Made by a program: the position numbers and the translations under genes
Part shown: positions 53,679 through 64,000 of the stretch, one piece after another
How the letters are laid out: every line of letters starts with the position of its first letter
Position numbering within the stretch: position 1 is the first letter of the stretch
Source: Charina bottae
Taxonomy: Eukaryota > Chordata > Lepidosauria > Squamata > Charinaidae
Length of the DNA stretch: 64,000 nucleotides
NCBI GenBank assembly: GCA_023362775.1
Contig: JALMGJ010000025.1
Coordinates: forward strand, 4,850,001 to 4,914,000
Direction: 5' to 3'
The notes under the pieces: model-generated
What the model saw: the letters and a program-made list of their open reading frames with translations, nothing else
Database searches by the model: none
Told to the model about the DNA's origin: nothing

Positions 53679-53808
53679 GAGATAGAGATAGAGATAGAGA
53701 TAGAGATAGAGATAGAGATAGAGATAGAGATAGAGATAGAGATAGATAGAGATAGAGATAGAGATAGAGATAGAGATAGAGATAGAGATAGAGAGATAGA
53801 GAGAGAAA
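53679..53808. repeat. (GATAGA)n array
   Basis: About 130 bp of hexamer units, ending directly at the 3' end of a minus-strand R4-like fragment. Confidence 0.95.
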
Positions 53809-54028
53809 TTCCCTTCTCACCCCTATGGGTGGTATGTGTCTTCCTCGGGTCCTCTACCAGAGGCCTGGGAGTTTGAGGGTTCTGCGCAGCATCTTAGCTG
53901 TTCCTAGCACTGCACTCTTCTGGACAGAAATCTCTGATGTTCCTGGGATCTGTTGGAGCCACTCTCCCAGCTTAGGAGTCACAGCCCTGAGTGCTCCTAC
54001 CACCACTGGGATGTCTTTGGCCTATATA
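53809..54028 (-). mobile_element. R4-like LINE 3' end, copy E
   Basis: The reverse complement encodes the endonuclease C-terminus (like GTAKMLRRTLKLPG) followed by the ggacccgagg...gtgagaaggg UTR of copies C and D. Frameshifts are present. The copy starts at about 54028. Confidence 0.85.
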
Positions 54029-54766
54029 TAACTTTTATCTCAACGTCAGGACTTCCCTTTGATCAAAACTTTCCTGTGTGAAAGCCTATCAAAACCACAA
54101 TGCTCTCTTATCTACCATGACAGATCTATCTTTGAAGAAGTCTGAACAAACCTGTCAGTTACCAAAGATAGACTACTATTATTAAGATACTGAGCTGCAG
54201 GCCCACACTCTTTTGATTGCATAAGGAGCAATTCATTTTATCTGCTACAAAGGTAAGACAACATTAAGAAATACCAGGAACTGATACCTTTTAAAATTTA
54301 TACTGCATTGGATTTTTGTTCAGCTTAAGTGAGATGATTTCTGCCTTTCAAGAGAAAGGCAAGCTATAAATCAAAACTGAAACAAACATTGTTTAGGTGT
54401 AAAAATGGTGTAAAGTAGTTTTAAAGATTCTTCTTATCGCTAGTCTGGAATGGAGCAGCATAGACATCTTAGTAATAAACAAGTAAACAATAAAAGACAG
54501 CATTAGTGGATTTATACGCACAATCGCAGGTTTGACATCAGTTAGCTAAAGATATGTTAATTTCATAGAACAAGTCCTTTTTCAATAAAAAAGCAGGACA
54601 AATGCATTTATCCATACATTTCCATTCATTTCAATGGGTTTCATCTCAAATCTGCAGAAACTGTGCCCTAAATCTCATGGAACACAGTAGCTCAAACCTT
54701 TATTTTTTTTCTAGTTCCCCAGTCAAGAATGAATTTATATGTTCATATATGTTTATGTACAGTATA
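54029..54766. other. No feature recognised
   Basis: About 740 bp of AT-rich unique-looking sequence. Confidence 0.4.
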
Positions 54767-55195
54767 CAGGTAGTCCTCAATTAACAACAGTAATTAGGAC
54801 CGGGAACTCTGTCATTCAATGACATGGTCACAAAGCATGACATCATGTGACCTCACCAAATTACAACAGCAGTTTTGGCAGCTCCAGTTGCGGTTGTTAA
54901 GTGAATCCTGCATGGTCGTTAGGCGCGATGTCACATGATAATCATTTGCGGCCTCCTGCCAGCTTCCCCATTGACTTTTCTTGTTGGAAGCCAGCAGTTA
55001 AGGTCGCAAATGGCGATCACATGACCACAGGATGCTGCAACCAGCATAATTGCAAGCTGGTTGCCAAGCGCCCAAATAGCAATCACATGACTGCAACAGC
55101 CACAACTTCGAGGACCGGCCATAAGTCTTCTTGTTTAGTGCTGTTGTAACTTTGAATGGTCACTGAACAAATGGTTGTTAATCAAGGACTACCTG
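54767..55195. mobile_element. Tc1/mariner (pogo/Tigger-like) non-autonomous element, 429 bp
   Basis: Terminal inverted repeats start CAGGTAGTCC and extend 22 bp with two mismatches (right end gttaatcaaggactacctg). The flanks are TA on both sides (54765-54766 and 55196-55197), the TSD of this superfamily. The interior has GCGATCACATGAC-type repeats and no transposase. Confidence 0.8.
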
Positions 55196-55268
55196 TACTC
55201 ACACATTCAGGCTGGATTCAAACATTGCACTAAGACATAATGTGATTTATTCTGTTTATGGCTTAACC

Positions 55269-55406
55269 CAGGGCTTTCCAAAGTTTTCCCACGGCGACAC
55301 ACCAACCGCCGTGATGATGATCAGCGCTTCCGGGTTGTGTGGCGACACACCAGACTGTGTGTGGTGACACACTTTTGTGTCGCGACACACAGTTTGGAAA
55401 GCTCTG
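55269..55406. mobile_element. hAT-type MITE, copy 4 (138 bp)
   Basis: cagggctttccaaag and tttggaaagctctg ends; TSD gcttaacc at 55261-55268 and 55407-55414. The shortest member; the interior matches the 16.8-kb copy (cagcgcttccgggttgtgtg). Confidence 0.88.
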
Positions 55407-55980
55407 GCTTAACCATCTTTTATTCAATAAAAAAGCAAACTATGTACAATGTTTGATCCAGGTTATACACACTTCCACTATATTTCACAAGTAAGAAAAT
55501 AATCTAGAATAATTAAAATCAGTTTTAAAACTCTGGGGAAATGAAATACTGGAATATGCTTTTACTATGAGACTGTTATTAAGACAGTAGAAGTGGGAAA
55601 ATATATTAATATCAGTACAGTATAGTTCTAACTTTTTGTTTTGGTCTTTTCTGGAAAACATGGCAGTGATATTCCCCAAGTTCCTTCTGTCTGTCTTCTC
55701 AGACTAAAAATTACATGGGAAACTCTTATTTTGATCTGTAAGAAGCTGAGGCAAACTAGATATATTCAGGTCTTTCACTTTCTCTGCATTACATCTGTCT
55801 AACTGATTTATCTACACTGCCAGGTAGGATATTTTCCTTCTAGTTACAAACTGGGGCAAGTTGTGACAGCTTCTACAGAAGAATGAGAGCTGACACTTCA
55901 GGTTGTTTCTAGAATCCCAAAGCCAGGATCATCCGATTCCCCAGAATGGGAATGCCAGTACTTAACAAACACAGTCTCAG

Positions 55981-56163
55981 CAGGTGGCAGCATTTGTCTA
56001 ACCTTCAGAAGCTGAGCAGGATTGGTCCTGGTTAGTACTTGGATTTCTAGGGAAACCCAGGACTAAACCAAAGGAAATGTCCCAGAAGAAAACAACAGCA
56101 AACCACTTCCACATTACTATCAAGACCATGTCCATGAAATTACCAGGAGTCAAGCTTGACTTT
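55981..56163 (+). mobile_element. 5S rRNA-derived SINE
   Basis: cttcagaagctgagcaggat and cctggttagtacttggat (56002-56045) match the 3' half of 5S rRNA, including the A-box/IE-like internal promoter. A tail follows with cagcaaaccacttcc and accaggagtcaagcttgact. The 5' half of 5S is diverged. It is not a functional 5S gene. Confidence 0.65.
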
Positions 56164-56354
56164 ATAAGGAGGCCCTATTTTAAAAAAAAAACATGTGCTT
56201 GATGGGCTTCTCATTTGTTTCTGGAACAATTCAACATGCTGCTAAAACGCTAAGTTATTTCAGTATGGGAAAATGTTAGAAATGTGAACTTGCTCATTGA
56301 CTAAAATCTCCAAAAGGCCTTCTCCAGGGGTACCCCCCACCAGGGACTGTTCAA

Positions 56355-57062
56355 TCAACTTTGCATTGTGCACCAGTTGCACCCATTCCTAGATCAAGGG
56401 GCCTTGAAAAGTATCTGGAAACTTCAGCTGGTACAAAATGCAGTGGCGCAAGCAGTTATGTGTGTCTCTGGTGGAACACACGTTACACCTCTGCTTCGTG
56501 AGCTGCACTGGTTACCAGTTTGTTTCCAGGTCCAATTCAAGGTGCTGGTGTTGACCTTTAAAGCCCTACATGACATGGGACCGGGTTATCTGAGGGACCG
56601 CCTCTCCCCGGTTACATCTTCCAATCCCACCAGATCCAGCAGAGATTACGGGCATATTACGGGTTCCGCCATCTAAGGAGCTACATTTGGTGGGTCCTAG
56701 GCCTTTTCTGCGCCCACATTGTGGAATATCCTCCCCACTAAGGTGAGGCTGGATCCATCACTTCTGATCTTCTGAAGGTCCCTCAAGACTTGGTTGTGCC
56801 ATCAGGCCTGGGGACCCCAGGGGAATGGTGAACTAGTAAGGTGGCTCCCTTATTATTAACATCCCGTTGCCCATTACTTCTTTGTCTTAGCTTTGTTTTT
56901 ATAGTTTTTACTGTTTTTAGTAATAATAATGATAAGTGTTTTAGGTATTTATTAATTGTTTTAGCTTTGTTGTACACCACCCAGAGTCGCTTGTCTTGTG
57001 AGATGGGCAGCTATATAATTTCGGGGGGAGATGGGCGGTGGCGAAATTTGATAAATAAATTG
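56355..57062 (+). mobile_element. L2 LINE 3' part
   Basis: The frame at 56368-56676 encodes WKLQLVQNAVAQAVM, THVTPLLRELHWLPV and FKALHDMGPGYLRDRLSP, then shifts. The DYCN box is deleted. The 3' end near 56975-57060 holds two successive hairpin-like units (cacccagagtcgcttg and ggggggagatgggcggtgg) before (AAAT)n. Confidence 0.8.
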
Positions 57063-57410
57063 GACAAATATATAAATAAATGGAATTAGTCACATATTCC
57101 TGCTCTAATGTTCACCTAGACAACTGAATAAAATCAGTGGTCTTTATACTCCTGTACTGGTTTCAGTTATCTTAGGAGCAGAATCAATGTTACTCATGCA
57201 TTTTCTTCCCTCTCTAGTTCAGAATGTGAACCTCTCAGAAAACAATAGGCAATGCTTGCCTTCTTGAAGGCAATCAGAACATGAAGTCAAGGAGGCTGTC
57301 TAGCAAGAGGAAAAAGAACTGGAAGGAATGGGGACCGGTCCCACAGAATTCCAGGCTGACTGGCTGTCACAAGGAAGGATTGGGATGCTTGAAGGATGCT
57401 TGAAGTCAAA

Positions 57411-57471
57411 GGTATGGGTATAGGTATGGGGAAGGTATGGGTATAGGTATGGGTATAGGTATGGGGAAAGT
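57411..57471. repeat. 12-bp minisatellite
   Basis: About five units of ggtatgggtata with ggtatgggga variants. Confidence 0.9.
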
Positions 57472-58688
57472 CTCAGTCCGTGTTTCTACAAAGCTGCCTG
57501 GCCTTTGGGGAGCCATAATTTTTGCCTGTGTTACTGAGACCAACACTGTGTGTTGTGCAAGCTGAACAGGTGGCACCTTCATGACCACATCATTTAAATT
57601 GGCAGTATTAGTTGGGTCTCTTCATTTTGGACCACAAGGAAGGTGACTTTTTCACCATATTAGTACCGGTAATTTTCCCATGGATGCTGTAGGTTTAACT
57701 GCTGCTTTTGCGGTGATGGTTCTTGTTATTTCTGCCATTCTTTGTCTTTTCCTGGGTACTGGGAGTTTAGCTACTGTTTTCCATGCAACAAAAACAGAGC
57801 CATCCACAGGAGAAGAGTTACCAAGCAGGGGCAAGTGATGAAACAAACACTGTGCCTTACATACTTACATCCAACATTGGGACACAAGTACAAAAGAATG
57901 AGGTTTGCATAATTAAATTATGATGCACATTTCACCAGTCTTTCATCATCATAGCTAGTATCAGATGCATTTGAATTCTTTGTAATGTGCTTTATGGGCC
58001 TTTCTCCCACTTGCACCTACATGTTTTTTCTGCTAGGTCCCCATGACATTCATCTCATCCTCAGCCCATGAATGAGGGAGGCTTACGTCATCCTTAGTCG
58101 AACTGATATTAAAATAGTATTCCCCACCCCCCTTTATACTGGCCCTGTCCAAGGCCATCCTCAGGTATATGGAATATGTTTGGCTTTGTCACTCGTTAAC
58201 TTGGAGGAATGCCAGGTTTCAGGGACTTGACACAGGGGCAAAAGAGGCAAGATAGTGATCAGCAACAGGGGTAGCACATTTCATGCTGGTATAGTTTCTT
58301 CTGACTGAAGGTTGGGTGGAGAGCAGGGTGAGAAAGGACTATCTATGGAACTGGTTCAGAAGCTGCTGCAGGTTCAGAGTCCATGCTGAGCAGGGCACTT
58401 AGCCGTGCATCTATCAACCTGTGCTGAAGCCACAGCTCTGGCTGAGCCACCAAAACATATTTAAGGTTCTATTATGTTATATAAACTCTAAACCGCTTGG
58501 TTCATGGATGCTTGATAGATCACTTTTCCCTTTGTAAACCTGCACAATTGTTAAGATCATCTGGGAAGGTCCTACAGCAGAACATGAATTGCCAGTCATC
58601 ATCTTGTAGACATGAGTGAATTGGCCTTCTCGGTGGAAGCACTTGTTGCTTGGAACACTTGATCCCTAATCTTCAAGGGGGGCTTACC
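57472..58688. other. No feature recognised
   Basis: Unique-looking sequence of moderate GC. No convincing frame. Confidence 0.4.
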
Positions 58689-58696
58689 TCCTAGGC

Positions 58697-58954
58697 CATA
58701 GCTTTCCAAACTGTATGTCGGGACACGTTAGTGTGTCGGCTGCAGTGTCTGGGTGTGTCACGGCTGCTGCTGACACCGAGCCCTGCCAGGATTCCACGCA
58801 GGTCCTAGTGCCTGCCTTGTGCCTTGCTGCCTCCAAACCTGCTGTGATTCCACACAGGTCCTAGTGCCTGCCTTGTGCCTTCTGTAAGAGTGTGTCACAA
58901 AATGATGCTTGTCTAAAAAGTGTGTCATCAACATGAAAAGTTTGGAAAGCTCTG
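58697..58954. mobile_element. hAT-type MITE, copy 5 (258 bp)
   Basis: catagctttccaaact and tttggaaagctctg ends; TSD tcctaggc at 58689-58696 and 58955-58962. The interior repeats caggtcctagtgcctgcctt twice and corresponds to the 22.9-kb copy in reverse orientation. Confidence 0.88.
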
Positions 58955-59334
58955 TCCTAGGCATTCCCTAGGGTTCTTTATTTTTTCTTCCTCCTATCCA
59001 TTTTTTAACAAACATCTTTTACATGAACTGATTTAGCTTAGTATTATTTTATTAGCATTTGATTGTAAATCACTTCAATGTATTTTATGAGAAGCAGCAT
59101 CCACAGGTTTGAATCAAATAAGAGTGTTTGCTTCCTGCCACAGGAGTAGCATGGATTAGATGGTGGTGGCAATACCAGGATGGTGGTGGCACATTTTCTT
59201 CCCTGGGATAACTGCAGGATAGAGTTGTTCTGCTAAGTATGTGTTTAGCTATCTCCTACCAAAGTCAGATGGAATTACAGTTACTTAGCTTTAATTAAGT
59301 ACAGACATTGTATATGAAATTGTAAACTCCTTGA

Positions 59335-59595
59335 GGTAGGCCAGGCTGGGAAACCAGAGTTATGAATGCTAATGCTACTTTTATTATAAGATTACAATGA
59401 CAGAATCTTGCAAGTCTGAATGAGCCTCCCCCTCCCTCCCTTTATCTTCAAGAGAACTAGGGAGGGTGAAGCCTGAGATGTTTTCTCAAATTACATTTCT
59501 GCTTTGGACTCAAATTTCTTTTATCTGACCATTGTCTTAGTTGCGGGTCTTCTTCCTGCTTCTCAAGGTTATTCCTACAGCTCACTATAGAAATA
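59335..59595 (-). mobile_element. LTR-like dispersed repeat, family B (diverged)
   Basis: cttttattataag, tgacagaatcttgcaagtct and a pyrimidine-rich block follow the order of the 9.7 and 24.3 kb copies. Ends are not defined. Confidence 0.45.
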
Positions 59596-60359
59596 CACAA
59601 TGACATTTTTGGAGTAAAAATATTATCTCCATAATTGTATTTTTGTTGATAGAACCTGTTTTCCTCCTCTGAGTTCTCTGTCATTTCAGATTCTGCAACT
59701 GAAGCATACCTGCCAGGAGTAAATAATACTGCCACCGCTGCTACCAAAGTTACAAAACTACCATAATAAAACAAAAGTTAAAAGCCAATACTAGAAATTT
59801 CCCTTGTGTATGCCATACCAAAATGCAATAACCAACCCCTCTGGTCCAAATTACAAAAAAAACCCATGGTTATTTAACTTTTATCTATTTTTAATGTATC
59901 CACTATGTTTGCCAGGGGTAAGTATACTGTGTGACCATAGTTAGCATCACTGGAGAAAAGAAGCATCTCTTCAAGACAGCAAACTTATTTGAAGGACTTC
60001 TTATCAGGCTTTATGACAGACACAGCAGTAAATCTCAGCTCTCCAAACAGTTAACCCTGTATTCAGGAACTTGCTTCTTAGCAGAAGGCTCATGGACACA
60101 AGAAGGCTGGATAAGTTTCTTTATTGCAAACTAGAATGAAACCATATTCACACAAAAGATCTGCCTAGTACAGTACAGAGCAATAAGTGTCTATATACTA
60201 TATAGGTCTATGTTCCAGAGTTAAATGTTTAGGGTTTTTCCTTCTGCCTTTCCAAGTTAGCACATATTTGGGTATTCTCTTCACAGCCATGGGGTGCAGC
60301 AGAGGTATGGGCATGGGACCTGTGTAATCAGAGTCTAATTCTGAGTGAATCTGACAGAT

Positions 60360-61430
60360 GCCTAGAATAATCTTCACAATAGCCCTGTAAATGTTTCCTT
60401 GTTCCTCCTTGCCAGCCAGGTCACCTTAAACAGGGCTGCCAGCCAGCTCTCCATGAATGCAATAAGGGCAATAAGGGCAGCAATATAATTACATTTTGCC
60501 TCCCTTATTGCCACAAGGTAATCCTTAAGAAAGGCTCTTACCTGTGCTCACTTGAGTTCACTCTTCATTTTCTTCCAGTGGTGCTCTAGGCATCTCTTAA
60601 GCTTCTTCTATAAATCAGGGGCAGCCTAGGATCCATGCATATGGAGTCTGTATAGGCACAATCCTATATAAAGCTGTTGTAGCTCCTTCATTCCAGACAG
60701 CAACTAAGGTCTCAGCTGAACCAATCACCAGAGCTTCCAAAACAACCCTGAGCTCCCCTTGAAAACCAACTGAGTGTATCAGGAACTTGGGCTGGATCAA
60801 CTGAATAGGTCTTTCCTCCCCTGGCAGGAAGAAACTCCAAAAGCTGACAGATAGTGCCCTGACCATGACAAAGGATAATGGTAACATCCCCCAAATTCAG
60901 TTCATATTGCCACCACCCCAAGACAAAAAACAGATCTAGTGTATGCCCCCACAGTGAATCAGGCCCTCAATAATCTGGATCAGGTCTCTGGTGACTATGA
61001 ACTCTTGAGCTGCCTTGGAACCTGCACATAGAGAAGTTGAAGTCCCTAATACTATACGTTTTGGGTACTCTATCACCAACCTGGCCATAGTATCGAGCAG
61101 CTCAGATAGGGAGCTGCTACACAACAGGGAGGTGGGTACACTAGCAGCAATCCCATCTGATCCCTAGAGCTAACTTCACAAAGAGATCTCACATCTCATA
61201 TGTGGTTATCTGCAGAGCAGATCTCTGGAAGCCACCAGAGTCCCTCAGATGAAAATAGCCATACCCCCACCCCCACCCAGAGCTGTGGCTGATGCCACCC
61301 ACAAAACAATGGTGGACACATTTTCTGAGAGGGAAACACACTACTCCATGCACAACCAGGTTTCAGTAATAAATGCAAAGCTGGCCCTCTCATTGACAAT
61401 TAAATTGTACATCTGCCTAAAGCTACTTCC
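60360..61430 (-). mobile_element. Possible LINE 5' region (L2/CR1 group), minus strand
   Basis: Higher GC than its surroundings, with phrases such as gccctgaccatgacaaagga, cagttcatattgccaccacc and aacagatctagtgtatgccc. I recall these as a dispersed squamate repeat near L2/CR1 5' sequences. Minus frames of 60-90 codons are broken. The assignment rests on recognition of phrases only. Confidence 0.35.
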
Positions 61431-61454
61431 GAATGTTATCTTTTTTTTTTTTTG

Positions 61455-61545
61455 GTACTTAAAAAGATGTTTCAGACCCTTTTGCTTAGGTAACAGTTCC
61501 TGCATATTTCTGTCAATGTCATCTTCCTTACCCTCTATGCCTTGC
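61455..61545 (-). mobile_element. LTR-like repeat, family B, terminal fragment
   Basis: cccttttgcttaggtaacag and atttctgtcaatgtcatctt match the right-hand part of the 9.7 and 24.3 kb copies. Confidence 0.5.
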
Positions 61546-64000
61546 TGCCATTGTCAACATTGCTGCCCGGGCAAGGAACAAGGAACAGCTGTTGGAGCTG
61601 CACCACTGGACCAGTGGTCCTGCTGTAACCTCTGCTCTGCCACCAACTCTGCTGCCATGAGCTCCACCTTCTGGGTCACCCAGATGGCCACTCCAGGGCA
61701 TTCATATTCCACCAACTCCTGGCCATCTTTCCACCAGCATCCCACTCAAACAAGCTGAAAACCTCCAACCCACAAACTTCCAACAATCTGCTATAAACCC
61801 GTAACTCCTGTGAGTCCCTCCTAACAAACATCTGTCCTCAGCACCATTACCAAAAAATCCCACCACACCATTCTAGAAATAACAAATTCTGAATAATAAT
61901 ATGCTAATTAGCAGAAGGATATTGCTAAATATGTGGTATTAAGTAAAATATAAACAGAAGTTTAAGTTTCCAGGAATGCAATCCATGTCTGCAGTATACT
62001 TTTCCCCCCTCTGGCCTATTTTTATTAAGACTATATTCATCTTATCATACAGAAATTCTATTCAGCTTTGCCAGTACAAACCAAAGTAATACTTATATAG
62101 TTGGTAGTCTTCCAATCAATAAGAAGAAAAAAATTCTTGTGGGGAATTGTAATAACTGAACTCACAATACTGTTATTTAAGAATTTGTCCCAAATAGAAC
62201 ATATAAGGCTAAACAGGCTTTTCCCCCACAAAGATTATAATTAAGGGTTCTAAGGAAGTACTAAGTGGCTTGTTCACTGAATACTGCTTGCTACAGGCTA
62301 ACTTACATGTAAGTGACTTGGCATAAAAATCTGCTAGTTTAAATGATGTTTGTATAAAGGTTAAGTTGCACAGGAAAAGGTGAATTCCTTAATTATCAAA
62401 TAGTTGGGCAGGAACTCAGCATGTTGTAGACTCTTCCATTCTCCTCCATTCGGTTTCAGAAAGGGCATAGACTTTTAAAGGATTATTTCCATTAACTTCC
62501 AATATCTTTGGCTAGGTACACATGTTTTAAAGAGAAAGTTGAGAAGAAAAACCAATTAGCTTCTAAACTTGTGAAAACAGGAAATTATGAGGTCATTTAT
62601 TTAACGAAGTTTTATTTGACATCATTATCGCTAGTCACTGTTCCATTTCAGAAACTAAGATAAAACAATGGTGAAGTCTGAGACCTCAAACCTGGATCTG
62701 GAAATTTGTCTGGAAATCCCAATGCAGGCACAGATCAACCAGAAAGACAAACTTTATCAGAATATTGAAATAAGATATAGTAGAGTTGAACTGCAAGCCA
62801 AGAAGAGTAGAGAATAAAAACATCAATCATTAGTTAGATGTCATCAAGCTGGGCTCAACTCGGAACGAGTGTATGAAAAAATATTCTCAACCATGACCTG
62901 TCTCCAATGATAATCTGATCCCATCCATCCATTTTAGGTGCTGTTTTATATCTCTCTATCTTGCCAACTGTAGTTTTCTCTAGTCTATTATCCACTCACA
63001 TCACATGCCCAAATATGTGAGTTTCAAATGTTATAGTATGGCTAATCTTTCACTTCATCAAGGCAAAGTATAATTTAACCACCAGTGTATTACACTGGGG
63101 ATAATATTACAGTGATATTGCAGATGGTATTACAGATAAAGCATGAGAAAAAAATCATGGATCCTAAGTTAAATTGTTATATTGGCATATAACAATTGCC
63201 AGTTTAGTTAGGGGAGACCTTTCCTGTTACATAAAACTATTTCATTCCTACACAGTTATTTGGAAGAACTCACTACATCAAGAGCCATATAAATACTTTT
63301 TTTGTTGTTTTGGAAGGTCATTGTTTTTTCAAGGACAGCATGACGATGTCCCAAGAGTTTACAAAAATGTATTTCTCTCTTGCAGAAGGATTGTCAGGTC
63401 AGGATTTTAGTAGACACTTCATTGCTACAGTGTGTAGCAGCTCAGCATCCTTAAGAGAGATTAAGGACAAGTCACTTGGGTCTTACTGTTTTTGATTCAA
63501 ATTTTTGCTGAGTAGTATCATTTCTGCACATAATCCCCACATGATCATACAAGCAATAGTTAGATGGTGTCCACAAATGACATTACTCAGAAGGTTGCCC
63601 AGCACCTCATTGTAAATATAACTATTTGAGAGTAAAGACTGATTGCAATTAATAAATTATAAGAGTTTGTTTCATGCACTATATCAATACTTCTTACAAT
63701 ACCCTATTGGGCTGAAGGCAAGGAAATCAAAGCAAAGAAACATTGCTTGCCTGAAGTTACCAAGGCTACAGTCATAAACATGTAATACTGAAGTTAAGTA
63801 TTAACATACATACATAGTTAAGTTTTTTTGTGTTTGTTCCGCTGTAATTTCATGGCTAAAGTAATATTCAGGACTGATCCAGATGTAAATTAAGTTATGT
63901 ATGAGTATTTAAAAATACTCTTTTACCTGTATCTAGTTTTAAAATTCAAGTTGGTTTGGAAGCTATTTATAATTGCTTATTTTATTTCCAACTTTCAATC
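61546..64000. other. No feature recognised
   Basis: About 2.45 kb, AT-rich after 61.85 kb, with frames of 80 codons or fewer. I see no exon, repeat or regulatory motif that I can support. Confidence 0.45.

Noticed and set aside
53512..53820. 102-codon Leu/Ser/Tyr-rich frame
   Set aside because: Translation of GATA and GATAGA arrays.
56002..56065. 5S rRNA gene
   Set aside because: Only the 3' half of 5S is similar and box C is altered; better explained as a SINE head.
60615..61124. Minus-strand frames of 60-90 codons as host exons
   Set aside because: Broken by stops, and phrases in this region look like a dispersed LINE 5' repeat; no splice-site-bounded exon was supportable.

Overview
The window looks like nuclear DNA from a squamate reptile (lizard or snake; a snake is plausible but not proven). 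The evidence is the repeat content: Sauria-type tRNA-derived SINEs with a BovB-like 3' end, a genuine RTE-BovB 3' end, CR1, L1 and L2 LINEs, R4/Dong-like LINEs with a restriction-like endonuclease, Penelope-like elements (PLEs), palindromic hAT-type MITEs and very dense microsatellites. I found no host protein-coding exon, rRNA or tRNA gene, CpG-island promoter or CRISPR array. Every reading frame I can recognise belongs to a transposable element. The rest is AT-rich unique or too-old-to-recognise sequence, so the window reads as intergenic or intronic.

Layout. 0-8 kb: a PLE inverted-repeat insertion (424-606), an L1 fragment split by an L2 (1.69-3.1 kb), about 4.4 kb of featureless AT-rich DNA, and a second PLE inverted-repeat insertion (7561-7952). 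8-20 kb: MIR/CORE-like SINEs, LTR-like repeats, a third PLE foldback (10220-10400), a pentanucleotide array, a GATA hairpin, a CR1 split by two solo LTRs (14.1-15.6 kb) and two hAT-type MITEs (16.8 and 18.2 kb). 19-29 kb: nested L2, SINE, MITE and LTR insertions, a BovB 3' end and a decayed L1. 29-40 kb: Sauria SINEs, a 137-bp palindromic hAT MITE, an inverted duplication joined to a large hexanucleotide array (33.4-33.9 kb) and a fourth PLE foldback. 39.9-43.3 kb: two R4-like LINEs head to tail on the minus strand. 43.3-46.3 kb: L2, a 300-bp TTTTA array and an 802-bp retroposon with a perfect 14-bp target-site duplication (TSD). 48.3-54 kb: R4-like 3' ends carrying a 1.5-kb head-to-head PLE pair with a GIY-YIG endonuclease ORF, plus large GATA and TA arrays. 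54-64 kb: a pogo/Tigger-like non-autonomous transposon, two more hAT MITEs, a 5S-rRNA-derived SINE, an L2 and unique sequence.

Main observation. Four independent PLE insertions share one architecture: two inverted arms, an extra 30-36 bp on only one arm, and a flanking duplication of exactly 13 bp. Hammerhead-ribozyme cores can be read in the arms of three PLE sequence types, and stem I changes in a compensatory way between types. Other points worth checking are the 802-bp retroposon, the five-member hAT MITE family with perfect 8-bp TSDs, a shared ~105-bp repeat of unknown origin, and microsatellites that repeatedly begin at LINE 3' ends.
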